DNA from: Ricordea florida
Taxonomy: Eukaryota > Cnidaria > Anthozoa > Corallimorpharia > Ricordeidae
DNA: 64,000 bases
Reading direction: 5' to 3'
Assembly: GCA_949710005.1 (NCBI GenBank)
Contig: OX453287.1
Location: forward strand, 5,467,122-5,531,121
Part shown: piece by piece, positions 10,633-23,300 of the stretch
How the letters are laid out: every line of letters starts with the position of its first letter
How positions within the stretch are numbered: the stretch's first letter is position 1
Program-made: the position numbers and the translations under genes
The notes under the pieces: generated by a model
Seen by the model: only the letters and a program-made list of their open reading frames with translations
What the model was told of the DNA's origin: nothing
Database searches by the model: none

Positions 10633-11811
10633 TGGTTGTAAACAAAAAATATTTCTTGTTGTGGAACACTACTTTACGAATGGGCAGACGTAAATAGGTT
10701 GCCTCAAGTTGAGTGCATCTGTTTCATTCATGTTCCCATACCATACAGCAGTAGCGTCACATGCGCGCGAAAATCACCACTTTGCTCGCTCCAAGATCTA
10801 TTGAAGGGATTCGGAAAAAAAAAAGAAAAGAAAAGAAGAGGGGAGGGGGCCACTTCAATAAACCTTTTACGAGTGTAATTTACAGGCGCACCTATTGTTT
10901 AAGAACTGACCCCAGAACGTTAAAATTTGTAATGTTGTTCTTTAGAGTATTACTTAGGTTACCAGAAGTACCATTTGCATTACATAAGAGCCCTGGCCAG
11001 ACGCAGTTAGAGAATTGTACGTAAATATTATGGCACAATACACTTTATCAGGAAAACAAATTCAACTCAATTATAATTCTCTTTTCACAGCCGCGTGCGC
11101 AATTGACTATTCATTATCACACATTCTATTTGTATCTACAACATTTTTCAATAGTATAAAACTATACATTGGTATTTTCGCCATTTCCATATGTACACCG
11201 CTGCAAGTGAGGAAGATGTCGCAAAATTTTGCAATGGCACAGCGACTACTTGACGAAACCAGAAGCACCACAACAAACATTGCAAAACTCGGTACAGCTA
11301 GAGGGATAGGTCACGAGACTTCGTGAACCTGACTACGGCTACGTTCACACTATAAAGGATCCACTTTGGATCCGATATAAAATCAATTCGCACGGATAGG
11401 CCTTCCGTTCACACTGTCCAGCAGATACAGGTTTGGATCCCTAACGGTCTTTCATGCTTGAAACAAAACTTAACTCATAAAGGAACAAACACATTCAGAA
11501 CAAGGTGAAGAATCTGTAGTGCAACCAATACAACCAAATTGGAATATTGCATTCGTTAATCTGTACTTCCAGAATTATAAATAATAATCCTACTGAGCTC
11601 TCTCGCACTGCTAATCTCAACTGTACCGCCATCATCGATATTGAATCTAGCTGCGTTAAAAGACCAAAAAAAGTTTCGACTTTAGATTTCTTTGAAATAC
11701 TTCAACGAAAATGCGCGCTTACAAGAATTGCTCAACGCAGTGAAGTTTAAATAGATACCAATCATCTTTGGTAGTTTAATTTAAGTATTCTGGATTTCCG
11801 ATTAAATACCT

Positions 11812-12150
11812 TTGTTATATACCTAGACTTTCATTCATCAAAACGAGCACTGTGATTGGTTGATTCTTGGTCACGTGCCATTGAACAAATTCAAATGTAT
11901 CCCGACCGGGAGACAATTGCGCAGTTGTTGCCCGCGCGCCAGTTGTACCGTCTTTGTTTGCTTGTTTTTGCTAAGGGAAAGTCTAAATATATAACAAAGC
12001 ACTTAATGTATGGTCCCTCGGGAAACTAGTTAGTTTTGTTTTCCCTCGAGTCCTGATGTTTCCCTCGACTTCGTCTCGGGAAACATCAGGTCAGGACTCT
12101 CGGGAAACAAAACTAACTGTTTCCCTCGGAACCTTACATTAAGTGTATAT
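11812..12150. mobile_element. Twin-hairpin MITE, copy 1
   Basis: Two successive hairpins. One is bounded by 'ATACCTAGACTTTC' and 'GAAAGTCTAAATAT', the next by 'CACTTAATGTATGG' and 'CCTTACATTAAGTG' with an inner CCCTCGACT/GAGGG stem. An inverted copy lies at 41482-41801. It lies within the presumed RGS12 3' UTR or just beyond it. Confidence 0.65.
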
Positions 12151-12506
12151 TGACTACCAGCTCTGACTGCGGACCAGCGGCACTATACACGCCTATCACA
12201 ACAGCCGAACCAATAACACTACAGCAAAGACCAGTACTAGTGAGCCTCAAGTAAACTCAGCACTGATCGTATAAGCTATCCCACTGCTTCGAGACAGCCA
12301 CAGTCACGTTGTACCAGTCTTGTAAACCTGTTGCTACTACCCTAACCTTTCAACTGCCCATGTAAAACCCCGACACTGTCTTTCAAAAACTGAATACAAG
12401 ATTAATCTATTAACTTTGAATAGCAACTCTTAATGGCATTACATCTTTAGCGCAATCACCACCATTTAAATGTTGGAATTTTGAAATTGCTTGTCGTTGC
12501 CAAATG
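12151..12506 (-). other. Presumed RGS12 3' UTR
   Basis: No AATAAA is visible on the minus strand just after the stop. The nearest variant seen is ATTAAA at 11780-11775, beyond the twin-hairpin MITE. The true 3' end is unresolved. Confidence 0.3.
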
Positions 12507-14356
12507 TTACACGAATGTAATTCTTAAGTCTTCATTTTCAAAAGTAACGTATGGGTCTAGCTTAGGTATCTCACTCTCCTGTCGGCTTCTCCGTTTTTCC
12601 GGATCCTTCCTTCGTAATCGCGAAGCGCTTGCGGGATGAGAGTTTCTAACGGGACTTGGCATAAGTCGCTTTGCAGCACTGTCCATTGAAGGTCTGTGAC
12701 CGGCGCAAGGGGTTCCCTGCTCTCCAGAAGAATCCTCTACAAGAGTTCTTTCATTTGTTGAGGGAGGTGTGACGGTTTTGTTCAAGTTCGATCCAGTAGG
12801 AGTAACTAATTCGTTTACGTCTTGCGAGTGCACGCTAGACGCATCAAAACGATCCTGACCCCTCCCCCGTTGGTTGGAATAACGTTTGCTGTTTGGTGTT
12901 GCCATATTGCTATTTCTTAAATCAGGTGTCGACGGTTTGCCAAGGCTCGTCCTCTGTGTTTGCGAAGTGCGTGATTCTCTTGAAACATTAACACAAGCAA
13001 CTGGCCCTGTGAACTCCTGTGAGCCAACATCATTCAGTTGATCTTCTGTGTTGCTAACGCTGTTCACAGCGCCTCTTGTTTGGGACAAACCAGCCTGCTG
13101 TTCAGTCGGAAAGGCAGGAAATTCTTGTATCGACGGAGGGGGAGAGAAATCGGCGATTTGCAAATCGTACATAGATCCCGAGGGAGGAGTGGGAGGGGGA
13201 GGAAGAGGGCTTCCAACCCTGGAGTCTGAGTGTGGTGAATCAGAGCAAGGCGCTGACACTACTCTGTCAGGTGTAGGTGATGTACCCGAGTGCGCGGCTG
13301 GTGGGTCTTCCAAACCTGCAATGAGGTCTTCTGGGTTTGAAACGGCTTTTGCGCGAAACCGTCTGTCCGCGTCAAAAACCTGTCTCCGGGGTACTGGGGG
13401 CGGGCCCCTGGGCGGAATGTGTATTTCGACTTTTTGAGAATTCACTTCGGGCAAACTGTAAGCTGAAATAATATTTTGAGGAGGGTGATCTACGGCCGCA
13501 CTTCCAAGCAAATCATCACGAACATCCATAGACATCGAACCCGGCTTCACATTGTATATTGTGGGTGCATGATCCCTCAGATTCTGAAAGGATTTTGACG
13601 TAGCTTTCGTCATAGTAAGCGGCTTCGAGCTACCGACATTGCTAACGCGAGAATAAATTGTTTGATCAGCGTTATTACGCCGAGGATTAGTGCCGTAATG
13701 GTGCATACCACGTAAGCTGTTTACAGTGACTGGTTGGGTCACCTGTGGCCGTACTGACGGATGAACATGCGCAATATTCTTACGAGGTTCCGATTCACCA
13801 ACAGACTGCAGGTGGTTTCCAGTCTCAAACGACATTTCTGGCATCGTTTCAACTTTATACACGGCGACGCCAGTGGCCGATCTTTGCCTTGTTGTTGTGC
13901 TACTATTGACTTGCACAATGTCTTCAACAGTATGTCTTGGCGTATTTTTCGTAGGCCCGTTTGAATTAAAATTGTAATCTAAAAGGACTTCACTTCTTTC
14001 TTTTCGCCCTGAATTGTCAACAGGCATTTTGGAATAATCTGAATTGCTCTTTACTGAACCAGTTCTCTTGGAGAGCTTCTCCGTTAGCTCCTGCATGAAG
14101 TCCACCTGTTCATGGAGATGGCCTGGAGTTGACATGGATTTCTTGACGACGGATCTACTTTGGTGCTGCTTATCCAGCGCAGTTCTCAACAGTTGCGGCG
14201 GAGGTACATCCGGGATATTTGAGTTGCCGTTGCTAGGGGCAGATGACTTGTTTACCGGCAGTTTAAGGAAATCGGGAAGTTCCAAGTTTCCTTTCAGTTC
14301 ACCGCGTTGATCATCCATTCTCTTTCCCTGTGCCCGGCTTATGAGCTCGAAGAAAT
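12507..14356 (-). CDS. RGS12: RGS12 exon 15: GoLoco motif and C-terminal tail
   Basis: Opens in phase 1 after ATTCACAG with '[19 protein letters not shown]', a full GoLoco motif including the DQR triad, then [10 protein letters not shown] as in RGS12. About 590 residues of low-complexity Ser/Pro-rich tail follow, with '[12 protein letters not shown]' and [11 protein letters not shown] as possible SH3 ligands. The protein ends ITFV, a class I PDZ ligand. The stop TAA is at 12507-12509. Confidence 0.92.
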
Positions 14357-17300
14357 CTGTGAATACCAAAAAAAAAAAAACAAAACAAAAAAAAAACAGT
14401 GAATCTAAATAGATCCGTTTATACCTAAAAGATCGCTGTAAATAACACGTTCACGCTACGGAATAACATGAAAAATGGTACATAAGTTCTCTCCTCTTAA
14501 CTCAACAAGCCTAAACGAAATAACCAAAAATTGGGGAAAAAAAGAGAGCACTACAAACAATACGCTAAACGCAAAGATTCATTCTTGCAATGAAATAGTT
14601 ATTTCCAGGAATGAGAGACATTAAACTGACGCTTGAGTTCTTAACGATTAATTGTGATACTCACTGCAAGAAAAGATATGACTGGGGTGCCTCAGAACTA
14701 CTATATAACAAAGAAACCCAACTTAAGAACCGACACGATTTCTTGGTGCCGTTAACAGTCCAGTTCAGTTGATAAAACCACTAATGCTCACAGAACGTTT
14801 GTGTGAAATGACTATTAAAATACGTTAATTGCAATCGATACGAGACGCCTAAAACATATGCATATCAATCTTGTTCCACCTGTCGAAGAAACGTTTGAAA
14901 AGCTCTTAGATACCACCAGGTTTTTCCTTCTGTTCACAAAACAGCATCCTTTCGACGCTTCGTAGAAATCGAAGAAAATTCGTTATCTGCTGCTGACGAT
15001 AGGAGTTTGTTCAGTTTATTTACGCCGACGACGACGATTGAGTTATTTAGACCTAGCTTATCTATCCCTCCCTTTTCTGGACAGGTTTCAAGTTTCAACG
15101 GCAAAATTGGCTTCTTGTTTGTTCTAGAAGAAAGACGATTTCACGTATTAACCTAAAAAAAAGGAGTCGCATTAAAGAAAACCTATTTCCGCGTTTAATC
15201 AAGCGACAGCGAAAAAGTGATTTTATACTTTTCAACTTGTTCAGTGGAATCATACATCTCCGAACTCGTGTATGTGAAATATCTTGCAAGAGGTACGCGT
15301 TGCCTGTCACATTTAGATATGCAATGTTTGACTGGTGATATTGAGTTTCTTGCTTGTTTACAGAATACAAGCGTGATACTTAAGGGACACCATCCAGCGT
15401 CTATAGAATTTTCAAACTATTTAATAGTTGCAAAAAAAAATCTTGTAAAGTAGAGAACTACGCCTGCTTCCAAGGTTCGTATCTTTTTTGGACTAAAAAT
15501 TCAGGCCACATTTTCCATTTTTCAAGGCTCCAAGCAATGCAAAATCACGCGATAATCAGCTGCCAATAGTAGCCAGTGAGACCACCAGACAGGTATTAAA
15601 GTCTCTGTCTTTTCTACTAGTACCGTATATTTTCATATTGGACTTTTCATATTAGATTAGAAGGTCACATTTTCCATTTTTCAAGGACTCCGCGCAATGC
15701 AAAATCAAGCGATAATCAGCTGCAAATAGTAGCTAGTCATTATACTAGAGACCCATAACCAGACGAACTACGAATGTTTACCCAAGTTCGTCCATACGGC
15801 GAATGCGTCCCCTAGTATAAAAACGGCCATTAACATGAAACCCTAAGTTCCAAGACCCTGGGAAGTCTGCTAACCGGTGCCCTGTCGGTTTATATAGTAA
15901 TTTGTATTTTCGAAAAAAAACAAAACAATGAAACTCCTGAATGGACGACAGTAAAAAAAAAAAATTTACACACGTTAAACGTCAGATACCACATTCAGCT
16001 AAGGGACGGACCATTAGAAAAGTGATGGGGGGGGGGGGTGGGTGGGGAGAAAACCAGAAAAATTCATGCGAGGGAAAATGCCAAGTAAAAGACTTCACGC
16101 AAAGAAGGTAAAAAAAAATTCATGCAGAAGGAAGGTCCAATTGTGACTTTTTCACACGTAGTAAAAAAAATACGCAGTCAATGACTGCATGTGGCTAGTG
16201 CTTGCAAGGACAAAGCCAATATTTGATTTATTGGAGCACAATTGTATATGCATTTGAAATAGCTTCAATATGCTTATTGTTGTTATATTGACAATACAGC
16301 TACCGTAATTGAAAAACTTCAGGTTGAAAATGGCTACATCATTAGACCTAAGACTGAAGGGAATTTTGGGTACTCAGACATTTGACCAATACTTGCGTGA
16401 ACATGAACATCATTCAAGTTCTCATTGAGCAAACCATAATTATTAGTGCAGACAGTTTGGTAACTGAAACACTGTCATACAGGTAATAATTTTAAACAAA
16501 ATTCACTAGTGATAATTCAACAACAAAGTTTCCTCCGCCTTCATTGGTCGAGAGTTGACCACATGACCCGAAAATGCCAGGTGCGGAGGTTACTATCACT
16601 GCATCATGCGGTCGATTCTCGCATTATGAGAGCGGAGGAAAATTTGTTGTTGAATTATAAGCTGTGATAGTTGTCCATGGAAACTGGATGTTTCTCAAAA
16701 CTTCAATGTGTTCTTGGGCGACTATTTGTTTTTCAGAACATCCAGTTTCCGCAGGCAACTATAATGCCCTGCATTCAACTACTCTATTGTGTAATTACTA
16801 CTATATAGTATCAATTAGACCATATAAAAAATAATAAGCATAATTAAGCAATTTTTCATGCTATTTATGTTTGACAGATCACATCAAACATCAAAGTCTA
16901 ACATCAATGCAATCTTTTGTTATGATGAATAACTTTATTTTGTCAGTTAGGTAAACATTTCAATCCTAAAGATTTAAACGCAACCATGTAACTTTTTCAT
17001 CAGTACTATAGAAAATTTCAAACGATAAGAATGTAAACATACAAAATAAAATACAAACAGGAGAAACTATTAACAACGTGCTGTCTAATAGACTGCAAAC
17101 ACTAAAGCACAAACACTAAAAGCATGAAAAAGAATTGACTGAAGAGTGCTAAATAGCGTTCATTAGAAAATAGAAAACAAAGGAATTAGCATAATTCAAA
17201 AGTTCTTAGTACTATTTTTAATTAAAATTGACTCTATGATACTTTAGTGATGGCATTCTAAAAGCATGAAATATTTAACTAATTAAATAATACTTAGTGC

Positions 17301-20300
17301 TGGTGAACTATTTGATAATCTATTTGATATTCTATTTGATAATCAACACTATTCAATGGTATTTTACACTAGAGGGAATACACTTAATCAGTGGAACAAA
17401 AATACTACAAGATAGCACTAAATTATACTAATTCCTTTGTGTTCTATTGTTTAATCGACACTATTTAGAGTAGTAACTAGCAATATTTGTTTCACAGATT
17501 TAGTGCATCCACTCTATTTGGTTAGTACTATTTCATGGTTTTGGTGTTTGCAGTCCAATGCTGGCATTATCAAAGATTATTTTGTTTTGTATTTACAGTA
17601 AGTGTAATATAACACGAGTGGCCTACAGAAGAAATTGGTCAATCTTTTTGTTGGCATTGTCAACAATCATGTGTTTTGGCCCCGAGTGTACGATAAGGTT
17701 CTCAAGATCTTTAATCGGTATATCGTCTACAGCTTCTAGTCTACCAATGGAAGCCAAAAAACTCTGGATTGTGTCGTTAAAACAGGTGTAGGTTTCTTTT
17801 TTTTCCATTTGCAGTTTTGACAATTAACATGCAGACATTAATATGTGATGATAGTATTGTCATTTGACACGATTGGCATGTTACTGTATCAGTCTTTTCA
17901 TCTGGCTCTAATTCTATAGATGCATTACATACAAAGCATGAAGTGGACTTTTTGATAAGTGCTGCAATGCATTGTCCCTCAAGTATGTTATCTTTAATGA
18001 TGTATGATGATAGATTTGGTTCAATAACAGTTCTCTCGTTGGTGCCTACGTATATTGTATCATTAAACACTCTTACTCTTACTGCTTTGAATAGGCATGT
18101 TTTTCCACAATCAACATTGGAGATATGGTCTTCCCATAGAACTAGCTCTATACTATCCTTAGTGTCAGCAATGATGCAAGTGCTTTAAATGAGTCCCTTT
18201 CCCTGTTTCATTATCACTTAATTTTTTTCATCTTTGGTCATGTCTTTAGCAAGAACATCAATAGCTTTATAAAGGTCTGCTTGCAGGGCTTCACTGACTG
18301 TAAGGAGTGTTGATGTGAATTGGTCATTGCAGTCATAATCTGTGGATGATGATGGTATCACTTTTGATTTCTTGGTTATCTTGTATCAATCTTCGTTGTC
18401 AGAAGAGAAACTTGTTTTTGGTAGTCTTTTCGCAGCTGAGATTTTAACTGGTGATCTATTATGAAGGGCCTGTTGCATGTTTGCTCTTTTCTGTAAATCA
18501 TAACAGCTAGACTGCATGTACTTTGTCATCTTCACGGGTTTGAACTAGGCAGTCAAAGTATGGTGTTTTAGACTTATGTGAAGTCTTAACTGGACTTAGA
18601 GAATGGATGTAGCCATGGATGTTTACCTCTGAAACAAAAATGTAAAAGAGTAACAGTAAGTATCAGTCATAAAGTGTTTCATAATTTAATGAGAATTAAG
18701 TGCAATTTCAAAAAACAAAAACAAAAATTATCATGAAATCTTTATCAACTACATTTTATCAAAAGCAGTTCAAGAAAGCACATATTGCTTTATGGTCTGA
18801 AAAATATGTCTCGAAAACTTGAGATGTTGCTTGTGATTCTGGTAAGTTGGTCTATATATGATCAATACAAGTATTGCTATCTGTTGTACTTCATGAAACT
18901 AATTGCCTATAACCATTGTCTCTGATAAAGAAATTATACGGTGGTTTACGCTTTGAATCATCAAACACTCCAAGAGTTTTGTTAAACATGTAGTGAAGCA
19001 TTCGTTTTGGCACTCCCGAGAGAGTTCAGTTATCGCTCCCCGAAGGGAATTTATAGCTCCCCAAAGGGAATTTCTTTGGCAACCGCGAACGGGCATCATT
19101 ATGGCTCCCCGAAAGGATGTCGTTTGGCACCCGCGAACGGGCATTATAGCTCCCTGGTGGGAACATTGGCTCTCAGCAAAGAGATTAATTGTTCCTGAAA
19201 GGGAATACAATCCTTGGTGGTAGTTGCAGACCGCCATTTCGTGGACACAGTGACAGGATTTGGTAGGATAAACCACACGAGCAGTGAACAAAATACGCTT
19301 CGACAATTGATTTGTTTTCTTTGCACGCAAACATCCTAAATTCTCAAAAAACCTGCAAAAACCTGCAAAAACCTGCAAAAGCAAATACTTCATAAAGGCA
19401 TCGACAGTTGAGCCCGGTTCTCGATGTAAAATACTGTAAAGTCATGACTAAAAATATAGCACTCACCTTCAAGGAAGATTATTTTGAACGCGAAGTCAGG
19501 ACAAGACCGCATGGCAAGATCGTAGTCTTTACGGGGACTGGTCGAAGCATACGTCTTTCCGAATAATATCCGAACAAACGTTGCTACGAATGCTTCGGAA
19601 TGAAGATGTTGCGCATGTCGGGGCAAGTGCAATTGCATCCCACATGTACTAGTAGACTTCCTTTTGGTGGTATAAATTGTAGTGCTTTGATATTGTATTT
19701 CAGCGGAAGTGTATATTACCGGAAGCGTTAGGGGTGTGCAAGAGATCATCCAGGAGGGGTGGGTTAGTACATTGGTGGGCTATGCCAGCGGGGAGGAGTA
19801 ACGAGGCTTCGTTCATGACGTCACGACACAGGAATCCCAGTTATTACGTTATAAGGCGACTATATCCGAAAGATACCGAGAAAAATGATCGAGTGGCCAA
19901 CGGTAGAAAGCGAACTATAGCGAAAAAACCGAGTTACGCACACACGCACGCACTTTCAAGGGCGATAGCATAGTGGCTTGAGCCTCTTAGAGGCACTAGC
20001 CACAAAAATTCGTTCAGAGGGGTTCACCTGAAAAAAATTCCTGCACAAGAAGTGAGCGAAAAAAATTCGTGCAAGCTAAAAATTCCCCACCCCCCCCCCA
20101 TCACTTTTCTAATGGTCCGTCCCTAAATCAAGTAACCACCCCAAAAGAACCCTTTGAAATAAATACGTCACCCACGTGACTTGACAGAGGATTTACAGTA
20201 AGTATTTTACATCCTGGACATGCGACTATGGCTCAAAGGGCAAAGCTGACTCACCTTTAACATCTCCAGGTTTCTCGTTTCCAAATCTTCCACTCTTCAT

Positions 20301-23300
20301 AGCAACAGGTGGAATCTTGTCCTGTTCACTTCCTTCTCTCCGTTTCCTACCAAACAACCCCTGTCCCCTAAGTAAACTTTTTCCAAAGCTACCCTCCCCA
20401 CGGTTCAATTCCCCGAGATACTCTGCACTCTTCGATGTATTTAAAGTTGAGACCCAGACTCCCGTGTCGTCAAAGTAGCCGCCATTTAGCACTTGACGTT
20501 TACCGCGCATGACTTCTTCGAAGGCGACGTCGTCCGCTGAGCCTTTCTTGCTGCCGCGTCGTGAAGTTCGTGATGCAAATGGAGGCTTTCCCGCAAAGCT
20601 GGGGGAGTTCTGGGAGTGCGCATTTCCTAAACAACGAAAATTCTGTATAAGTATTTTTCACTTTCAAATTCTTCGAGCTTTGTTTTCGCTACTAACAAGA
20701 TATCGGCTTTGTAACAGTTAACCTCGGGAAACGACAAGAAGCTAAAGCACACAGTTTTTAAGCAACATAACATAACAAGTGCAGTTAAAGATAAGGTGAA
20801 GGCGTACACGGGTCTTTAGGCCCTCAAGGCTAGAGCTTCTCCCGGTTTCAGTGGCATGAAGAACTAAGGGGTTAAGTCTCGCCCCCGAATAGGATGCAAG
20901 TCCAACACAGGGTTACCCATCGCAGGTACCCATTTATACACCTGGAAGTATTGTTACTACCCCCTGGATGGGACGCTAGTCCAACGCAAGGTTACCCCCC
21001 ACATTATATCGCTGGTAACAATTTATACACCTGGTTGGAGAGAGACGAGTGGAGTTAAGTTTCTTGTCTGAGGAAACAACACAGTGCCAGCACCAGAGCT
21101 TGAACTACGCACTTCCTGCTTGGAAGTCCAACACGCTAACCACTACACTACCGTGTAGCCAAGTGGAGTTACAATTTATAAGTGACAAAAGTGTCAACTA
21201 AGGTTTTTAAGGGATTGTGAAATTGCAAGTAGGAAGTCATCTACCCCACTCCTCCCCCTCCCCCGAGATTAAACTGAAAAGCAGACTCATGTTGGCAAAG
21301 CTTATTGAATTGGCGAAAGTATCTTTGCCCCACTCAGTGTGCTTTACTGGATGACAGTGGTTGGTTTAAATGTGTGCTTCAAACACCTGTTACCCTATGT
21401 GGTCTTCAGTGGAGTGACAGAGTTAATTAAAGCCCCACCGGGGATCCCCACTGACGGTCCAGATGTTATGCAAATTTCAGCCACAACAAAGTTTCAGACG
21501 ATCCTCGGCTGACAAAGACAAAGAACTCGGTCAGATGAGTTTCATTGTAGAGTTCGTTTCCTCCTCGCCACTCAGAGAGCGAAAAATCCACTCAACTGAG
21601 CAGAAACTATTTTGTTTGTTAATAAAACCGGTCAGCAGTGTGAAATCAAAAGCGGTAGGTACGTGGTGTAAGCATCGTGTATGGCTATGGAGAGCAATGT
21701 ATGCCATATATTCACTAACGGGGAACCACTATATGATGCTTACACCACGTACCTACCTCAAAAGCATCCTATGGTGAGCTCGTGGAGGAAAGAGGGCTAC
21801 GCGTCATATTCCTCTACACGTTTTCCGAACTTGAGTCGAACATGCAAAGATCACAAGGCATATGCCAAATTTGGATTGGCCGCCGAATAAGAACCTTTTA
21901 ACGATCTTGACACGATTGGGTTCCGAATATTCTATTGTTTACGCGTGGCATCTTGATTCCCCCATCCACCACAATAGTTCTTGAGCTAAAACTCCACGAG
22001 TTGTGTTGTTCGTGTTTCAAGACTTTCCACTTAAATCCTTGCAGTAGGGAGGATATTAGTGCCAAGTTCAACGGACTTGCTTCCCGATTCTTCATTGCTT
22101 GCGGTGGAGTAATGGAAGTCATACATTCGACTTTTTTGGGAGAATTCTGATTTTCTTGGAGTCTGCCCGAGCCATATTGAAAGATGCATTTCTCTACACT
22201 TAAAGTGACGGAGAGGTTTTTTTCTATTTTGTGTTTCTGTGAAGTATCAGAGATAAAGAGCAAGGAAAAAGTGCCTTTCTCATGTAAGTTCGCGACTTCG
22301 AGACATCTGTATTCGTGAAAACAGAAACATTCAAGAGATATTAACAAAGTAAATATAACCACCTGTACATCAACACCTAAACACAAACGTAACCATCATC
22401 AAAACAAACACACCACCCACTTCCTTATAAAACTAATATTAATAAACGAAACAGGTTATCATGAAAATAAAGCCTTATACACAGAGACAGGTAATGGGCT
22501 CCTGACAGAGAATAAAAAGTTAGCGGGTCTAACAAAAATTCGACTCTCAGCCAGTCCGCAAAGCACTGGACCGTCACATCGACTAGAACAATCATGAGTG
22601 TAAACATCTGATAGCAGATACTAACGAAAAAATATACATATATTGCATAGTATATCCAGGAAAAGCGCCAGTCTCTTTCTTAGTTACTTGGCTTGTCACA
22701 GTGAAGCGGCTATGAACGCCAAGTCGTAACTGCATTAAACAAACCCTTGAGAGACTATAAGTTGGATTCGTAACGATTACAACACGATCCTACTTCGCTT
22801 GTAAAGTGAGTACTAGTCAAACACCTCGACAAGTGGATGCGAAAAACTCACCGTTCACGGCAAATTTTAGCATAGTGCGAATGAGCCAAGAGCGTTTTCT
22901 TCACGGGATTTTGGCGACCATATTTCGTGGCGTGAACTCATGGGGCAGAATGCATGGACATCATTAAATATTCATTATCAGCGAAGCGGCAAATTTGAAT
23001 GCGAGAGCGCTCACAATAAGAGAAGAAAGCGTCAAAATTGGCCCAGTAGAGTTGATTAAACTTGGTTTTCTGATTTCAAGAAGTAATAATCTACCAACCC
23101 ACGCGCGGCTTTTTGAAGAGGAATGCTATATCAACATTTTAATGTTCAAATAAACAAAATTGAACAAATGTAATGACTGTTCTTTTGCACTTGAAAATAC
23201 AGCAAAATTGGCCTATTTTTGTATGGAGGCTGTTTTGAAAAGGAAATTTCTAAAAAGTTCTGCTGATTTTCGCCAACCCACGAACGGAAAATGAAAAATT

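Larger units (their letters stand above)
16172..20003. mobile_element. 3.83-kb insertion carrying an OB-fold/zinc-ribbon gene
   Basis: It exactly separates two halves of a PIF/Harbinger MITE. Near its ends GTGGCTAGTGC (16190-16200) and GCACTAGCCAC (19993-20003) are inverted. The left end also holds the perfect palindrome GCAGTCAATGACTGC, and the right end folds as GTGGCT..GCCTC..GAGGC..AGCCAC. AAAAAT borders both sides and may be the target duplication. It contains the two-exon pseudogene and smaller hairpin MITEs. The transposon class is not recognised. Confidence 0.6.
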
